Shown one piece after another: positions 19,541 to 28,937 of a stretch of 64,000 nt of DNA. The notes beneath the pieces were generated by a model. That model was not told the origin of the DNA and did no database searches. It was given only the letters and a program-made list of their open reading frames with translations. Both the position numbers and the translations under genes were made by a program. Where the stretch lies: assembly GCF_001730315.1 (NCBI RefSeq), contig NZ_MIKC01000001.1:1-64000 (forward strand). The letters are read 5' to 3'. The first letter of the stretch is position 1; the number at the start of each line of letters is the position of its first letter. The DNA comes from Enterococcus ureilyticus (GTDB lineage Bacteria > Bacillota > Bacilli > Lactobacillales > Enterococcaceae).

Positions 19541-22500
19541 TTATTCATTGGATTTCAACGCTTCGATCATATCAACCTTCATCAGTTTTCGATGCATAAA
19601 GATCATCACCAGCAAAGTAAAGAACAATGTGATCAAAGCTGAATAAAGATAACTTAGCCAATGGATCGTTGGTGAAAACATCAGCATATCTACTTCCACT
19701 GTTGTCAGCACATAGCTGTGAACAATTTTTCCAAAGAAACAACCAAAAAAGATACCAATTATTGTCAAAATTATATTTTCACGATACACATACATTGTAA
19801 CCTCTTTATCATAAAAGCCTAAAACTTTGATTGTTGAAAGTTCTCTGATCCGTTCTGAAATATTGATATTTGTTAAATTATATAACACAATAAAAGCCAA
19901 TAAACCAGAAACCGTGATCAAGACCCACACCACAATATTCAAACTATGAATCGTATCATCTAAAGCATCACTCGATAGAGATAGAAACGAAACATTTAAA
20001 ACGTTTTGGTTTTCCATCAATTCTTTTCCAATTTTGTTTTCTACTTTTTCACTAGGCGCTTTGTCAAAAAGTAAAAAGTCTGTATTGTAGCTAGGGGCTT
20101 TTTTAAAGATTTTTTCATAATAATCCGGAGACATGTACGCAAAGTGTCCTGTATAATTTTCAGCAATAGCATTGATTTTAAGCTTGTATTCCTGATTGTC
20201 ACTATTTTTCAAAACAAGTGTGTCACCCGTTTTATAGTGGAATAGATTCGCTAATTTTTCGTTAATGATCACACCATCATTGGTTAGCTGGTACTTTTCA
20301 CCTGATTGTCGATCATTGAATAAAATAAATTGGTCGATTTCTTTTGGCTTTTCAGGTACATAGATAGAAACATCTTGTTTAGCATTAGACTTTCTCGTAG
20401 TTTTTAAAGATTCAGTGTATAACGGCATCGTCTCTTTCAAACCATCGACTTTATCCAATACAGCTTGGTAGTTTTGCTCATTTTTTTCGGATTTATCTTC
20501 TTTAAACGTCACGATTGCCTGATAGTGCCAAATTTTATTAAATTGGACATCTACGATATCTGAAATAGAATCTTTTAAACCAAAACCTGTGATGATCAAA
20601 GCCATACAGCCTGCTATACCTAAAACGGTCATTAACATTCGTTGTTTATAACGGAACAAATTTCGCGCCGTAACTTTTTGTATAAAACTTAATCGATTCC
20701 ATATCGGTTTAATCCGCTCCAGCCAGATTCTTTGTCCGGCTTTAGGTGCCTTAGGACGGAGTAAGATCGCAGGTGTACTGAATAAGTCAATTCGTAAAAC
20801 CACCATCGCAGCGCCTGCCGTACAGATAACCGACACGACTATTCCGATCAGACTATAACTTAAATACCATGGCGTAACAAAATCTGGCACATTGTATAAT
20901 TGTCCGTACGCATCAAAGATGATCGTTGGGAATAAATAATAGCCAACGAATAATCCTAAAACGGCACCACATAGACTTGCGAATGCTGCATAAACTAAAA
21001 ATTTAAACGCAATTTCTCCATTTCTATACCCTAATGCTTTGAGGCTACCGATTTCCATCCGTTTTTCCTCAACCATTCGCGTCATTGTTGTTAAACTCAC
21101 TAATGCTGCAATCAAGAAAAAGAAAATTGGGAAAACAGTTGATAAGGAAGAAATTCGATTGGCATTATCTTCATATTCAGAATAACCAGGATTGTCATCT
21201 CTTGTAAAATAATAATAATCAGCCGCTTTTAGGTCTGCTAATTCTTTTTGTTTTTTTTCTAATTCTGTTTTTGCGTCATTTAGTTTTGTTGACGTTTCTG
21301 CCTTTTTCTTTTGAAACTCTGCCAACCCTTCTTCGTAGGCTTTTTGCCCTTCATCTATTTTTGCTTGCGCCTCGTTTAATTTTGCTTGACCGTCAATTTT
21401 GGACTGTTCCAATTGCGCCCGCCCAGCTGCTAGTTGTTCTTTCCCAGAAGTTAACTGCGCTTCGGCTTGATTGATTTGCGTTTCAGCCACTGCAAGTTGT
21501 TGTTGCCCTTCTGTATATTGTGCAATCGATTGATTGATCGTATTGATATTTTGATCAAGGGTTTGTAGACCTTGAGCAACCTGAGCTTGTTGCGACGCTA
21601 GATTGGCTAAAGCACCATTGATTGTTCCCATAACAACAGCAATATTGGCTCTTTCAGGTTGAGAGATTAACTGATTAGTCGCGGCAGTGATCTCTCCTGG
21701 CGATCCTAAAGCTTGTACAGCTGCTTGTATTTGTGGTGCTGCATCTGCAATACTTTCTGCTAATGTATCATCTGGTACTCGATCTAAAAGAGCAACAGTG
21801 GCGGCTAAACTTTGGTAACCATTGACTAACTGATTTAATGATTCGCTCGATCCTGCTAACTCATTCCGTTGTTGTTGTAATCCTGGTAAAGCATTTTGAC
21901 CTTGCGCAACTTGAGTTTGGGCTTGCGTTAATTCATTTTGCTTTTGTTCAAGTACACTTTTTTGTGCAGCAAGTTCATTTTCACCCATTATGATTGTTGC
22001 TTGATTTGCTACGAGTTCGTTCTCTGCCGCTGCGATTTGTTCCGTGTAGGTCGCTTGTGCTTGTGTTAGTTCTTGCTTGCCTGCTGCTAATTCCTGTTCG
22101 CTCGTGTTAAGGTTATTTTCAGCATCTTTCAGCGCGTTTTCCCCATCTGAAATCTCTTTTTGCGCTTTTTCAAATGACGCTTTTGATTCTTGACGAATTT
22201 CTTCTGCTCGTTGCTCTGGACGATTTTTTAGTGTTTGTTTGACTGACGTGAGTGCTTTTTGTCGTTTGTCTTTGTACTCTTTGGAATAGCTGTCTAAATC
22301 ATTTAGACCTTTAAACGATAAAAGAATCTCTGTATAGGCGGAAAGAGCCATATCTTCTTTAGGCACTACAGCAAAAAAATCTAGTGATCCTTTGCCAATT
22401 GTCGTATTTCCTCGAGAGGTATTCTCGATATATTCCGGTGATTGCACAAAGCCAACGATTTTAAAGGTTTGTTTTTTTAGTGACTTGTCTTTGTCATCTT

Positions 22501-22966
22501 CCTTTGAAAGGGTCAGTGTTTCACCTAGTTTATAGTGTCCTCGCGATTGAGCTAAATCATCTAGAACGATTTCGCCACTCTTTTTAGGCATCCGACCTTC
22601 AATCACTCGATAATCAATCATTGGCTGCTTTTCATCTAAGTCATAACTAACAAATTTTACTGCTACATTTCGCTCACTGATGGCAATATCCTTTGTGTAT
22701 CTAGGAAAAACGGTCGCCACCTCTTTATCCTGTTTAGCTTGTTCAACATCTTTTTCCGTTAAACCCTGTGTAGAGACAATTCGTGCATCCGGTAGTTTTT
22801 GGTTTTGATAATAGTTTGATGCAGTTTGGGTCATGTCCGGTCCTGTTGCTTTTAGTCCGACAAAAACCATGACACCAAGAAAAATGATCCCCATAATTGA
22901 TATAAACCGGGTTTTTGATTGTTTGATTTCACGAAAACTTGTTTTAAGTAACGCTGTTTTTTTCAA
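19541..22966 (-). CDS. Large FtsX-like ABC permease with long extracellular coiled coil
   Basis: A permease of about 1141 residues. One membrane helix near the N-terminus precedes a large extracellular region (about 45-630) that includes a Gln/Ala/Glu-rich coiled coil at about 262-600. Three helices of a first FtsX domain follow (about 630-750), then a second membrane-extracellular-FtsX block (about 800-1140). The architecture matches MacB-superfamily mechanotransmission permeases. I favour a TTG at 22966, five bases after AGGTGG, over the GTG at 22975. It follows its ATPase gene directly. The substrate or effector is unknown. Confidence 0.85.
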   Translation of the reverse strand: MKKTALLKTSFREIKQSKTRFISIMGIIFLGVMVFVGLKATGPDMTQTASNYYQNQKLPDARIVSTQGLTEKDVEQAKQDKEVATVFPRYTKDIAISERNVAVKFVSYDLDEKQPMIDYRVIEGRMPKKSGEIVLDDLAQSRGHYKLGETLTLSKEDDKDKSLKKQTFKIVGFVQSPEYIENTSRGNTTIGKGSLDFFAVVPKEDMALSAYTEILLSFKGLNDLDSYSKEYKDKRQKALTSVKQTLKNRPEQRAEEIRQESKASFEKAQKEISDGENALKDAENNLNTSEQELAAGKQELTQAQATYTEQIAAAENELVANQATIIMGENELAAQKSVLEQKQNELTQAQTQVAQGQNALPGLQQQRNELAGSSESLNQLVNGYQSLAATVALLDRVPDDTLAESIADAAPQIQAAVQALGSPGEITAATNQLISQPERANIAVVMGTINGALANLASQQAQVAQGLQTLDQNINTINQSIAQYTEGQQQLAVAETQINQAEAQLTSGKEQLAAGRAQLEQSKIDGQAKLNEAQAKIDEGQKAYEEGLAEFQKKKAETSTKLNDAKTELEKKQKELADLKAADYYYFTRDDNPGYSEYEDNANRISSLSTVFPIFFFLIAALVSLTTMTRMVEEKRMEIGSLKALGYRNGEIAFKFLVYAAFASLCGAVLGLFVGYYLFPTIIFDAYGQLYNVPDFVTPWYLSYSLIGIVVSVICTAGAAMVVLRIDLFSTPAILLRPKAPKAGQRIWLERIKPIWNRLSFIQKVTARNLFRYKQRMLMTVLGIAGCMALIITGFGLKDSISDIVDVQFNKIWHYQAIVTFKEDKSEKNEQNYQAVLDKVDGLKETMPLYTESLKTTRKSNAKQDVSIYVPEKPKEIDQFILFNDRQSGEKYQLTNDGVIINEKLANLFHYKTGDTLVLKNSDNQEYKLKINAIAENYTGHFAYMSPDYYEKIFKKAPSYNTDFLLFDKAPSEKVENKIGKELMENQNVLNVSFLSLSSDALDDTIHSLNIVVWVLITVSGLLAFIVLYNLTNINISERIRELSTIKVLGFYDKEVTMYVYRENIILTIIGIFFGCFFGKIVHSYVLTTVEVDMLMFSPTIHWLSYLYSALITLFFTLLVMIFMHRKLMKVDMIEALKSNE

Positions 22967-22975
22967 TGTAGCCAC

Positions 22976-23677
22976 CTACCATTCTATCTCAGATACAGGT
23001 TTTGGTTCATCGTTGATCGTCACACTTCGAACTTTGGCATCATTGATACGGATTACGCGGTCAGCCATTGGGGCAATGGCTGAATTATGTGTGATTATGA
23101 TGACAGTTGTTCCTGTTTTACGAGCAGTATCTTGTAAGATCGTTAGGATTTGTTTCCCTGTTTCATAGTCTAATGCTCCCGTAGGTTCATCACACAATAA
23201 TAATTTAGGTCGTTTAGCAATCGCTCTAGCAATCGTTACTCGTTGCTGTTCACCTCCAGATAATTGTGCTGGAAAGTTATCTAGTCGAGCTCCTAAACCA
23301 ACTGATTGCAGTACTTCTTCTGGATTCAAGGCATTAGAAACGATTTGAGATGCTAGTTCAACATTTTCTTTAGTCGTTAGATTAGGTACTAAGTTGTAGA
23401 ATTGAAAAACAAAGCCAACGTCATTTCTACGATAGGTAGTCAATTGTTTTTCGTTGAATTTTGCAATATCAGTTCCATCGATTACGATTTGTCCTTCGTC
23501 ACAAGAATCCATTCCACCTAAAATATTCAACACAGTGGATTTCCCTGCACCACTTGGTCCTAGAATAACGGCAACTTCGCCTTTTTCTACTGAAAAACTG
23601 ATCCCATCATTTGCAGCGATTGTGGTATCTCCCATATGATATCGTTTATATTCATTTATTACATCTATATAAGCCAT
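22976..23677 (-). CDS. ABC transporter ATP-binding protein of the FtsX-like permease
   Basis: A MacB/LolD-type ATPase of 233 residues with Walker [11 protein letters not shown]-loop FQFYNLVP, signature LSGGEQQR and Walker [13 protein letters not shown]. The ATG at 23677 follows GAGGGGA at 9 bases. An in-frame TTG at 23686 abuts that site. Its stop lies directly before the permease gene, so the two are translated together and should form the transporter. The pair drives mechanical changes outside the membrane rather than classic transport in most relatives. Confidence 0.88.
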   Translation of the reverse strand: MAYIDVINEYKRYHMGDTTIAANDGISFSVEKGEVAVILGPSGAGKSTVLNILGGMDSCDEGQIVIDGTDIAKFNEKQLTTYRRNDVGFVFQFYNLVPNLTTKENVELASQIVSNALNPEEVLQSVGLGARLDNFPAQLSGGEQQRVTIARAIAKRPKLLLCDEPTGALDYETGKQILTILQDTARKTGTTVIIITHNSAIAPMADRVIRINDAKVRSVTINDEPKPVSEIEW

Positions 23678-23749
23678 TTTTTTCAATCCCCTCTCAAAAG
23701 AATTTTATCATAAGAAGACAAACAAGTCCTCTTAAAAGTCAAAAGCGTT

Positions 23750-23777
23750 TTGATTTTTGCTTTTTTTTTCGTATAAT
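23750..23777 (+). promoter_or_regulatory. Probable sigma-A promoter of the nuclease gene
   Basis: TTGATT (23750..23755) and a perfect TATAAT (23772..23777) are separated by 16 bases, about 100 bases ahead of the nuclease start codon. The spacer is T-rich. Confidence 0.55.
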
Positions 23778-23875
23778 AGAGAAATGAGCGTAATCTTAAA
23801 GAGGCGCAAAATAAATACTAAATTGTTTTGATTAAATTGATTCCTCTACCATAGTTACTAGTTAGGAGAAAAAAT

Positions 23876-24544
23876 ATGGCAAGAAAAAAACAAAAACCGC
23901 CTTTTAGTCCGGCAATTATGCTTGTGGCGGTTTTACTTATTTTAGTTTTAGGTGTATTTGGTGTTCAAGTTCCAGACACTATTCAAGAAATGTTTGGTGT
24001 TCATACCCAACAGCAATCAAAACCGACCACAACAACGTCTGTCTCTTCAACGAATCCAGGTCCAAAAGAATTGGGACCAGCTACTTTTTCAACAAATGAA
24101 TTGACAGATAGCAAATCAGGCTGGATTGACTACCACTCTCTAGACTCACTTGGCCGAGCAACAGGCGCTGAAGCTCTATTAAAACCCGCAATGGTGAATA
24201 CTGGTACCTCTGCAAATAAGGATATTCGGCCACCTGGTTTTATTTCCGGCTTAGATCCGACGAACCATTCTCGAGGACATTTGATTGGACGCCAATTAGG
24301 TGGTTCAGGTGATGATGCCAGAAATCTTACCACCCTTTATCAAACACCGGTCAATACACCTTTCATGACAAAATATGAAAATCAAGTTCGTCAAGCTCTC
24401 GACAAAGGTGAAACAATTCGTTATCGCGTTACACCGGTTTATGAGGGAACAGAATTGTTATGTAAGCAAATTGACATAGAAGCAAAGGGTTTGAACAAAA
24501 ATACAACAGTTGATTTTCGCGTGACAATTTTAAATGAAAAATAG
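23876..24544 (+). CDS. Membrane-anchored DNA/RNA non-specific endonuclease
   Basis: A 222-residue protein with a single N-terminal membrane segment (about 13-31), a Thr/Ser-rich linker (about 45-62) and a C-terminal NUC1-type nuclease domain. The catalytic motif appears as HSRGH (131-135) with His135, in place of the usual DRGH, and Asn150 in DARNLTTLY fits the metal-binding asparagine. It should act outside the cell, anchored to the membrane or released. Streptococcal EndA-type enzymes of this fold serve DNA uptake, nutrition or trap degradation. TAGGAG supports the start. Confidence 0.85.
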   Translation: MARKKQKPPFSPAIMLVAVLLILVLGVFGVQVPDTIQEMFGVHTQQQSKPTTTTSVSSTNPGPKELGPATFSTNELTDSKSGWIDYHSLDSLGRATGAEALLKPAMVNTGTSANKDIRPPGFISGLDPTNHSRGHLIGRQLGGSGDDARNLTTLYQTPVNTPFMTKYENQVRQALDKGETIRYRVTPVYEGTELLCKQIDIEAKGLNKNTTVDFRVTILNEK

Positions 24545-24567
24545 CAATTGGCTATGAAGGAGGCAAA

Positions 24568-24951
24568 ATGATGGATTTTCAAAAAGTGAAAAATCAACTA
24601 ACTATGTTTACTCCGCAAAAGTTTTTAACAGCCGTGTTAACGAATGAGCAAGATGAAGATAGTTCAATAATTTTCAGTCAACAATTAGAAAAACAGTTTG
24701 AGCAAAATATTCAATACCTTGCCTCTGAAGAAACAATTTCTTCAGAGGATGTCGCTACTTGGAAAAAATCCGAATTCTTAGTCATAGCACAAACAATCGA
24801 TGGTGATTATATTGCAGGAACTATTCACCAAACATTAGTCATCCCGGCGTCCCTTTATAAAACGGATATAGAAGTTTTCGATTTAAAATTGCCTGATTTT
24901 TTCATTGAATACACTAATAATACGTTGAACTCGGCACTGTTACCAAAATAA
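24568..24951 (+). CDS. Hypothetical protein downstream of the nuclease
   Basis: A 127-residue acidic cytoplasmic protein that I do not recognise. It has no signal peptide, no membrane segment and no cysteine. It follows the nuclease gene by 23 bases with AAGGAGG ahead of two adjacent ATG codons, so it is likely co-transcribed. A strong terminator follows. A protective role against the nuclease would be speculation, since the nuclease is exported. Confidence 0.6.
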   Translation: MMDFQKVKNQLTMFTPQKFLTAVLTNEQDEDSSIIFSQQLEKQFEQNIQYLASEETISSEDVATWKKSEFLVIAQTIDGDYIAGTIHQTLVIPASLYKTDIEVFDLKLPDFFIEYTNNTLNSALLPK

Positions 24952-24961
24952 GCAGAATAAA

Positions 24962-24992
24962 AAAGATTTCAGCAAAGTTTGCTGAAATCTTT
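24962..24992. terminator. Bidirectional terminator
   Basis: AAAGATTTCAGC and GCTGAAATCTTT form a 12-bp stem with loop AAAGTTT. It is flanked by A and T runs and separates the convergent hypothetical gene and nagA. Confidence 0.85.
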
Positions 24993-24996
24993 TTTA

Positions 24997-26145
24997 TTAA
25001 ACACGATAACGTTCTACGCCATCTAAATAAGTTGCTTCTAAGTCCATATTTGGATTCAATACGATAAAATCAGCATCTCGTCCATTCGCTATCAGCCCAC
25101 ACTTATCATCGATTTTACAGCTAATAGCAGGAACCAAAGTTGCCATCATGATTGCTTGTTCAGGTGTCGCAATTTCCCAATCCACAACATTTTTGATAGC
25201 TTCTTTTAATTTTAGAATACTACCAGCTAGATTGCCAGACTCTAAGCGAGCAGTCCCATCTTTTACGACCACCGGAAATTCACCCAAGTTATAATCACCG
25301 TCTGGCATACCACCAGCCATCATACAATCAGTGATCAATGCTACATGATCATGGCCTGCTTTTTCCATTAAAATATCTGCTGCGTTTGGATGAACATGAT
25401 GACCATCACAAATCAATTCAGAAAAAACATGCTTTAATGACATCAAAGCACCAACCATGCCCGGCTCACGATGATTTAATCCGCGCATTCCATTGTAAGC
25501 ATGAACAAAGACACTAGCCCCTGCTTCAACAGCATCCGTTGCTTGCTCTAAAGTTGCATCACTATGTCCTAAAGCAACAACAACGCCTTCATCTGTGACA
25601 GCTTTTACAAATTCTTTTACTCCATTACGTTCTGGCGCTAAGGCTATTTTTTTGATCAAGCCGCCGGATGCTTCTTGCCATTCGTTAAAAGTCGCCAAAT
25701 CTGGATCACCAAAATAACTTGGATTTTGTGCACCTTTATGCTCTTCTGTAAAAAATGGTCCTTCAAAATAAATTCCTTGGACTTTTGCTCCTGGAACTTC
25801 TTGATACACACCACCAATGGTCTTAGCAACATCCTTCAAACGTTCCTTACTTGAAGTTAAAGTCGTAGGTAAAAATGAGGTAACACCACAAGAGAGCAGC
25901 CCTTCAGACATAACTTTTAATCCGTCTGCATCACTGTCCATCACATCATGATTCATATAACCATGAATATGCGTATCTACTAAACCAGGTGCAATCCATT
26001 TTCCTTCTTCTTTAATTATTTTAGCCTCATTGTCGGGAACCTCTTTATAAAAATCCCCAAATAGACCATCTGTGATTTCTAAATAGCCAGGTCCTTTTAC
26101 ATCACTTTTTAAAAAGAACTTTTCAGCAAAGATAAACGTTCTCAT
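24997..26145 (-). CDS. nagA: N-acetylglucosamine-6-phosphate deacetylase
   Basis: An amidohydrolase of 382 residues that removes acetate from GlcNAc-6-phosphate so that NagB can feed it into glycolysis and wall precursors are recycled. The metal and substrate motifs DTHIHGY, FEGPFF, LGHSDAT, HAYNGMRGLNHREPG and LITDCMMAGG are present. ATG 26145 lies six bases after AAGG. The ATG two codons earlier overlaps it. It appears monocistronic, with no catabolite-response element that I can recognise close upstream. Confidence 0.93.
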   Translation of the reverse strand: MRTFIFAEKFFLKSDVKGPGYLEITDGLFGDFYKEVPDNEAKIIKEEGKWIAPGLVDTHIHGYMNHDVMDSDADGLKVMSEGLLSCGVTSFLPTTLTSSKERLKDVAKTIGGVYQEVPGAKVQGIYFEGPFFTEEHKGAQNPSYFGDPDLATFNEWQEASGGLIKKIALAPERNGVKEFVKAVTDEGVVVALGHSDATLEQATDAVEAGASVFVHAYNGMRGLNHREPGMVGALMSLKHVFSELICDGHHVHPNAADILMEKAGHDHVALITDCMMAGGMPDGDYNLGEFPVVVKDGTARLESGNLAGSILKLKEAIKNVVDWEIATPEQAIMMATLVPAISCKIDDKCGLIANGRDADFIVLNPNMDLEATYLDGVERYRV

Positions 26146-26248
26146 CTTCATCCTTCTTTCTTTAATTTTCTACTTTAAACGTACTCTTAAAATCAGTCAA
26201 AGTCAAGAATGGTGTAGACCTTTTCTAAAAAAATTTACTTAACTTTCT

Positions 26249-27076
26249 TTAGATTCTAATCGTTTCAATGCGACGGATTTGTTCGGATAAAGTTTGGTAT
26301 TCTTCTGCTTTTTCTGTACTTCCTTTAACATGCATCAACTGACTTTTCAGCTGAAATAACTCACTTAAATAGTAGTAACTATTTTTATGCCTCGACCAAA
26401 CAATTCCTTGATCGATATAAATTTGCGCTTCTTCTAAACGATTTTGATCAGTTAGAAATTTGGAATAGTTATAAAATATCTTTGTCAATTCAGCTGTTAC
26501 GCGTCCGTTAGGTAATTTATGAAAATAATGAATGCTCAATTTTAAGTATTTTTCTGCTTCGGTGATTTTCCCAATACTGCTATAGGTACTGCCAATACAG
26601 CTAATCACTTGAATTTCAAAATCTGATAAATTAACTTTATTGGCTTGATAAGTATAAGAAAGTCCTTTTTTCAAGTCGATGATTGCCTGCTCATAATCAT
26701 TACAAAGATAAAATTTGCAGCTACCTAAATAATAATAGTAGCGTTGCCAATCTGTATCTAAATGTAATCGCTCTTCGATTTGAGTGTCTTTCATATACGT
26801 CATGATTTTTTTATATTCTTTATGGCGAAAATAATCAGCTATCTTTTCAAATATCTGCGTGATCAATCGAACTTCATCCGATTTGAACTGCATAATTTGA
26901 TCCATCGTCACACCTAAGCGCTGACAAATCTGCTGCATCACTACTACATTTGGTAACTCTTCATTATTTTCGATTCTGCTCAATACACTTTGTGAACAAA
27001 TGTCTTCTGATAACATTTTTTGTGTTAATTTTCTATTCTTACGAATTTCCTTAATAACTGCTCCAAAAGAATCCAT
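26249..27076 (-). CDS. HTH-TPR regulator (Rgg/PlcR/RRNPP-like)
   Basis: A 275-residue protein with an N-terminal XRE-type helix-turn-helix (about 5-60, with KLTQKMLSEDICSQSVLSRIENN) followed by a helical region of tetratricopeptide-like repeats (about 70-270). This is the layout of peptide-responsive regulators such as PlcR, NprR and Rgg. I found no short secreted pheromone gene beside it. The regulator is divergent from a 58-residue ORF, and the gap holds two palindromes that are candidate operators. AGGAGTG precedes the ATG. Confidence 0.8.
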   Translation of the reverse strand: MDSFGAVIKEIRKNRKLTQKMLSEDICSQSVLSRIENNEELPNVVVMQQICQRLGVTMDQIMQFKSDEVRLITQIFEKIADYFRHKEYKKIMTYMKDTQIEERLHLDTDWQRYYYYLGSCKFYLCNDYEQAIIDLKKGLSYTYQANKVNLSDFEIQVISCIGSTYSSIGKITEAEKYLKLSIHYFHKLPNGRVTAELTKIFYNYSKFLTDQNRLEEAQIYIDQGIVWSRHKNSYYYLSELFQLKSQLMHVKGSTEKAEEYQTLSEQIRRIETIRI

Positions 27077-27147
27077 GCCTTCACTCCTAAACCGATTTCA
27101 TTTATCTTTCAATAGTAAAAAGTCGTGTTCTATGAAAAAATCAAAAT

Positions 27148-27190
27148 ATGCGAATTCGCATTATGCATTTATTGTACTTTAATGCATAAT
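27148..27190. promoter_or_regulatory. Pair of palindromes in the regulator's upstream region
   Basis: A perfect 14-base palindrome ATGCGAATTCGCAT (27148..27161) is followed by a perfect 10-bp inverted repeat, ATTATGCATT (27160..27169) with AATGCATAAT (27181..27190). Both lie between the divergent HTH-TPR gene and the small ORF at 27268. Operator function is inferred from position and symmetry. Confidence 0.5.
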
Positions 27191-27267
27191 ATACTGCAAG
27201 AACATTACCTACTACTAGACCGAAACGATTTAAAATAATTTTACTTTACAAATAAGGGGTGTTACTC

Positions 27268-27444
27268 ATGACACAGGAGAAACGAATTAGCTTTAGTTGG
27301 GATAAAAATAGTTACATGGGCTATGTCGAAAAAGAATATGAAAATGCTTATTTGGTTGTTGTTTCGGACCCCAGTCCGGATATGGAAGAAAAATATACAA
27401 ATCGTATGGTAATTAGTAAAAAAGATTGTCAAACGACAGAATAA
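27268..27444 (+). CDS. Small DUF2187-like protein
   Basis: A 58-residue protein starting MTQEKRISFSW with the central stretch GYVEKEYENAYLVVV and ending in VISKKDC. The pattern resembles the small SH3-like DUF2187 proteins of Bacillota, though I hold that weakly. ATG 27268 is preceded by AAGGGGTG at good spacing. A GTG three codons earlier overlaps that site. It is divergent from the HTH-TPR regulator. The function is unknown. Confidence 0.65.
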   Translation: MTQEKRISFSWDKNSYMGYVEKEYENAYLVVVSDPSPDMEEKYTNRMVISKKDCQTTE

Positions 27445-27489
27445 TCTAATTTTTTAGACTTATTTTGATTATTGCATTCTTACAAAAAA

Positions 27490-27521
27490 AGTGACTCAAA
27501 GCTTTCCAGTTTTGAGTCACT
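27490..27521. terminator. Bidirectional terminator
   Basis: AGTGACTCAAA and TTTGAGTCACT form an 11-bp stem flanked by seven A residues on the left and TCTTTTT on the right. It lies downstream of the aminotransferase gene on the minus strand. Confidence 0.8.
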
Positions 27522-27547
27522 CTTTTTCTATTCAAATGTCATCCGTT

Positions 27548-28765
27548 TTATTTTTGCTTATACGTACTTAAAAACTCTCGCATTTTTTTCGTTGTAAATT
27601 TCAAGTCTTCCATTTTTGGTAAATAGACGATTCTAAAATGATCTGGCTGTGTCCAGTTAAATCCACCACCATGTACCAGCAAGATATGATGCTCATGAAG
27701 AAAATCTAAAACAAATTTTTCATCGTCATAGATATTAAATCGAGCGGTATCGATTTTAGGAAATATATAAAAAGCGGCTTTTGGTTTTACAGCTGAAAGT
27801 CCTGGAATATCATTGATCGCATTGTAGATATACTCCCGTTGCTCATAAATCCTTCCACCTGGCAGTAATAGATCATCGACACTTTGGTAACCGCCTAAAG
27901 CTGTTTGAATAATTTGTTGTGACAATACATTAGAACATAAACGCATCGAAGCTAACATATTCAATCCTTCGATATATCCTTTGACATGTTTCTTATTGCC
28001 GCTCAGTACCATCCAACCACAACGGAACCCAGCAACTCTATGTGATTTAGATAACCCATTTAGTGTAACTACAAACAAATCAGGAGCGAGTGTAGCAATT
28101 GGAATATGTGTTAAGCCATCCATCACTAAACGATCATAAATTTCATCTGAGAAGATGATCAAATCATTTTGTCTTGCCACTTCAACGATTTGTTCCAAGA
28201 TTTCTTTCGGATACAATGCTCCTGTTGGATTATTTGGATTAATCAAAACAATTGCTTTTGTATTAGTTGTCACTTTCTCTTTGATATCTGCGATATCTGG
28301 ATACCATTCTGATTGTTCATCACAAATATAATGAACAGGATTTCCACCAGCTAATGACACCGAAGCCGTCCATAAAGGGTAATCTGGCATTGGTACTAGC
28401 ACTTCATCCCCATTGTTCAACAGTCCTTGCATGCACATTGAAATTAGTTCACTTACGCCGTTGCCTGTATAAATATCATTGATTGTCACATTAGGAAATC
28501 CTTTGACTTGGCAATACTGCTCAATTGCTTTACGGGCCGAGAAAATTCCTTTTGAATCCGAATACCCTTCTGAATTACGAACATTCATGATCATATCGCG
28601 GACTACTTCATTTGGTGCATCAAAACCAAACGGAGCGGGATTACCGGTATTAAGTTTCAAAATACGAATGCCCTCTTCATGCATTCTGTCCGCTTCTTCT
28701 AAAACCGGACCACGCACATCATAACTGACACCATCAAGTTTATTAGATTTCTCAAAATTTCTCAT
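27548..28765 (-). CDS. PLP-dependent aminotransferase (AlaT-like)
   Basis: A 405-residue fold-type I class I/II aminotransferase. NPNNPTGALYP, the lysine region LNGLSKSHRVAGFRCGW (the SKSHR lysine binds PLP) and the C-terminal FRIVYLP arginine motif are all visible. The close match to the AlaT/AspC-like subgroup suggests alanine-pyruvate transamination, but substrate is not provable from sequence. GAGGGAT precedes the ATG. It is monocistronic. Confidence 0.88.
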   Translation of the reverse strand: MRNFEKSNKLDGVSYDVRGPVLEEADRMHEEGIRILKLNTGNPAPFGFDAPNEVVRDMIMNVRNSEGYSDSKGIFSARKAIEQYCQVKGFPNVTINDIYTGNGVSELISMCMQGLLNNGDEVLVPMPDYPLWTASVSLAGGNPVHYICDEQSEWYPDIADIKEKVTTNTKAIVLINPNNPTGALYPKEILEQIVEVARQNDLIIFSDEIYDRLVMDGLTHIPIATLAPDLFVVTLNGLSKSHRVAGFRCGWMVLSGNKKHVKGYIEGLNMLASMRLCSNVLSQQIIQTALGGYQSVDDLLLPGGRIYEQREYIYNAINDIPGLSAVKPKAAFYIFPKIDTARFNIYDDEKFVLDFLHEHHILLVHGGGFNWTQPDHFRIVYLPKMEDLKFTTKKMREFLSTYKQK

Positions 28766-28937
28766 ACAGTATCCCTCATTTTCAAAATTTATATCTTTAA
28801 AGTTACGCTACGTAGAAAAAAAAAGCAATGAAAAATTAGCAATTTTCTAAAAATTTTTTCCCATTTTCTTTCAGCTCGATTTTTCGACTGAAATTTATGC
28901 TATGATAAATAGGAAAAAGTTATTAAAGGAGCGTACT

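Noticed and set aside
24568-24951. Immunity gene for the neighbouring nuclease
   Set aside because: The nuclease is exported and membrane-anchored, while this protein lacks any export signal; there is no sequence support for an immunity role.
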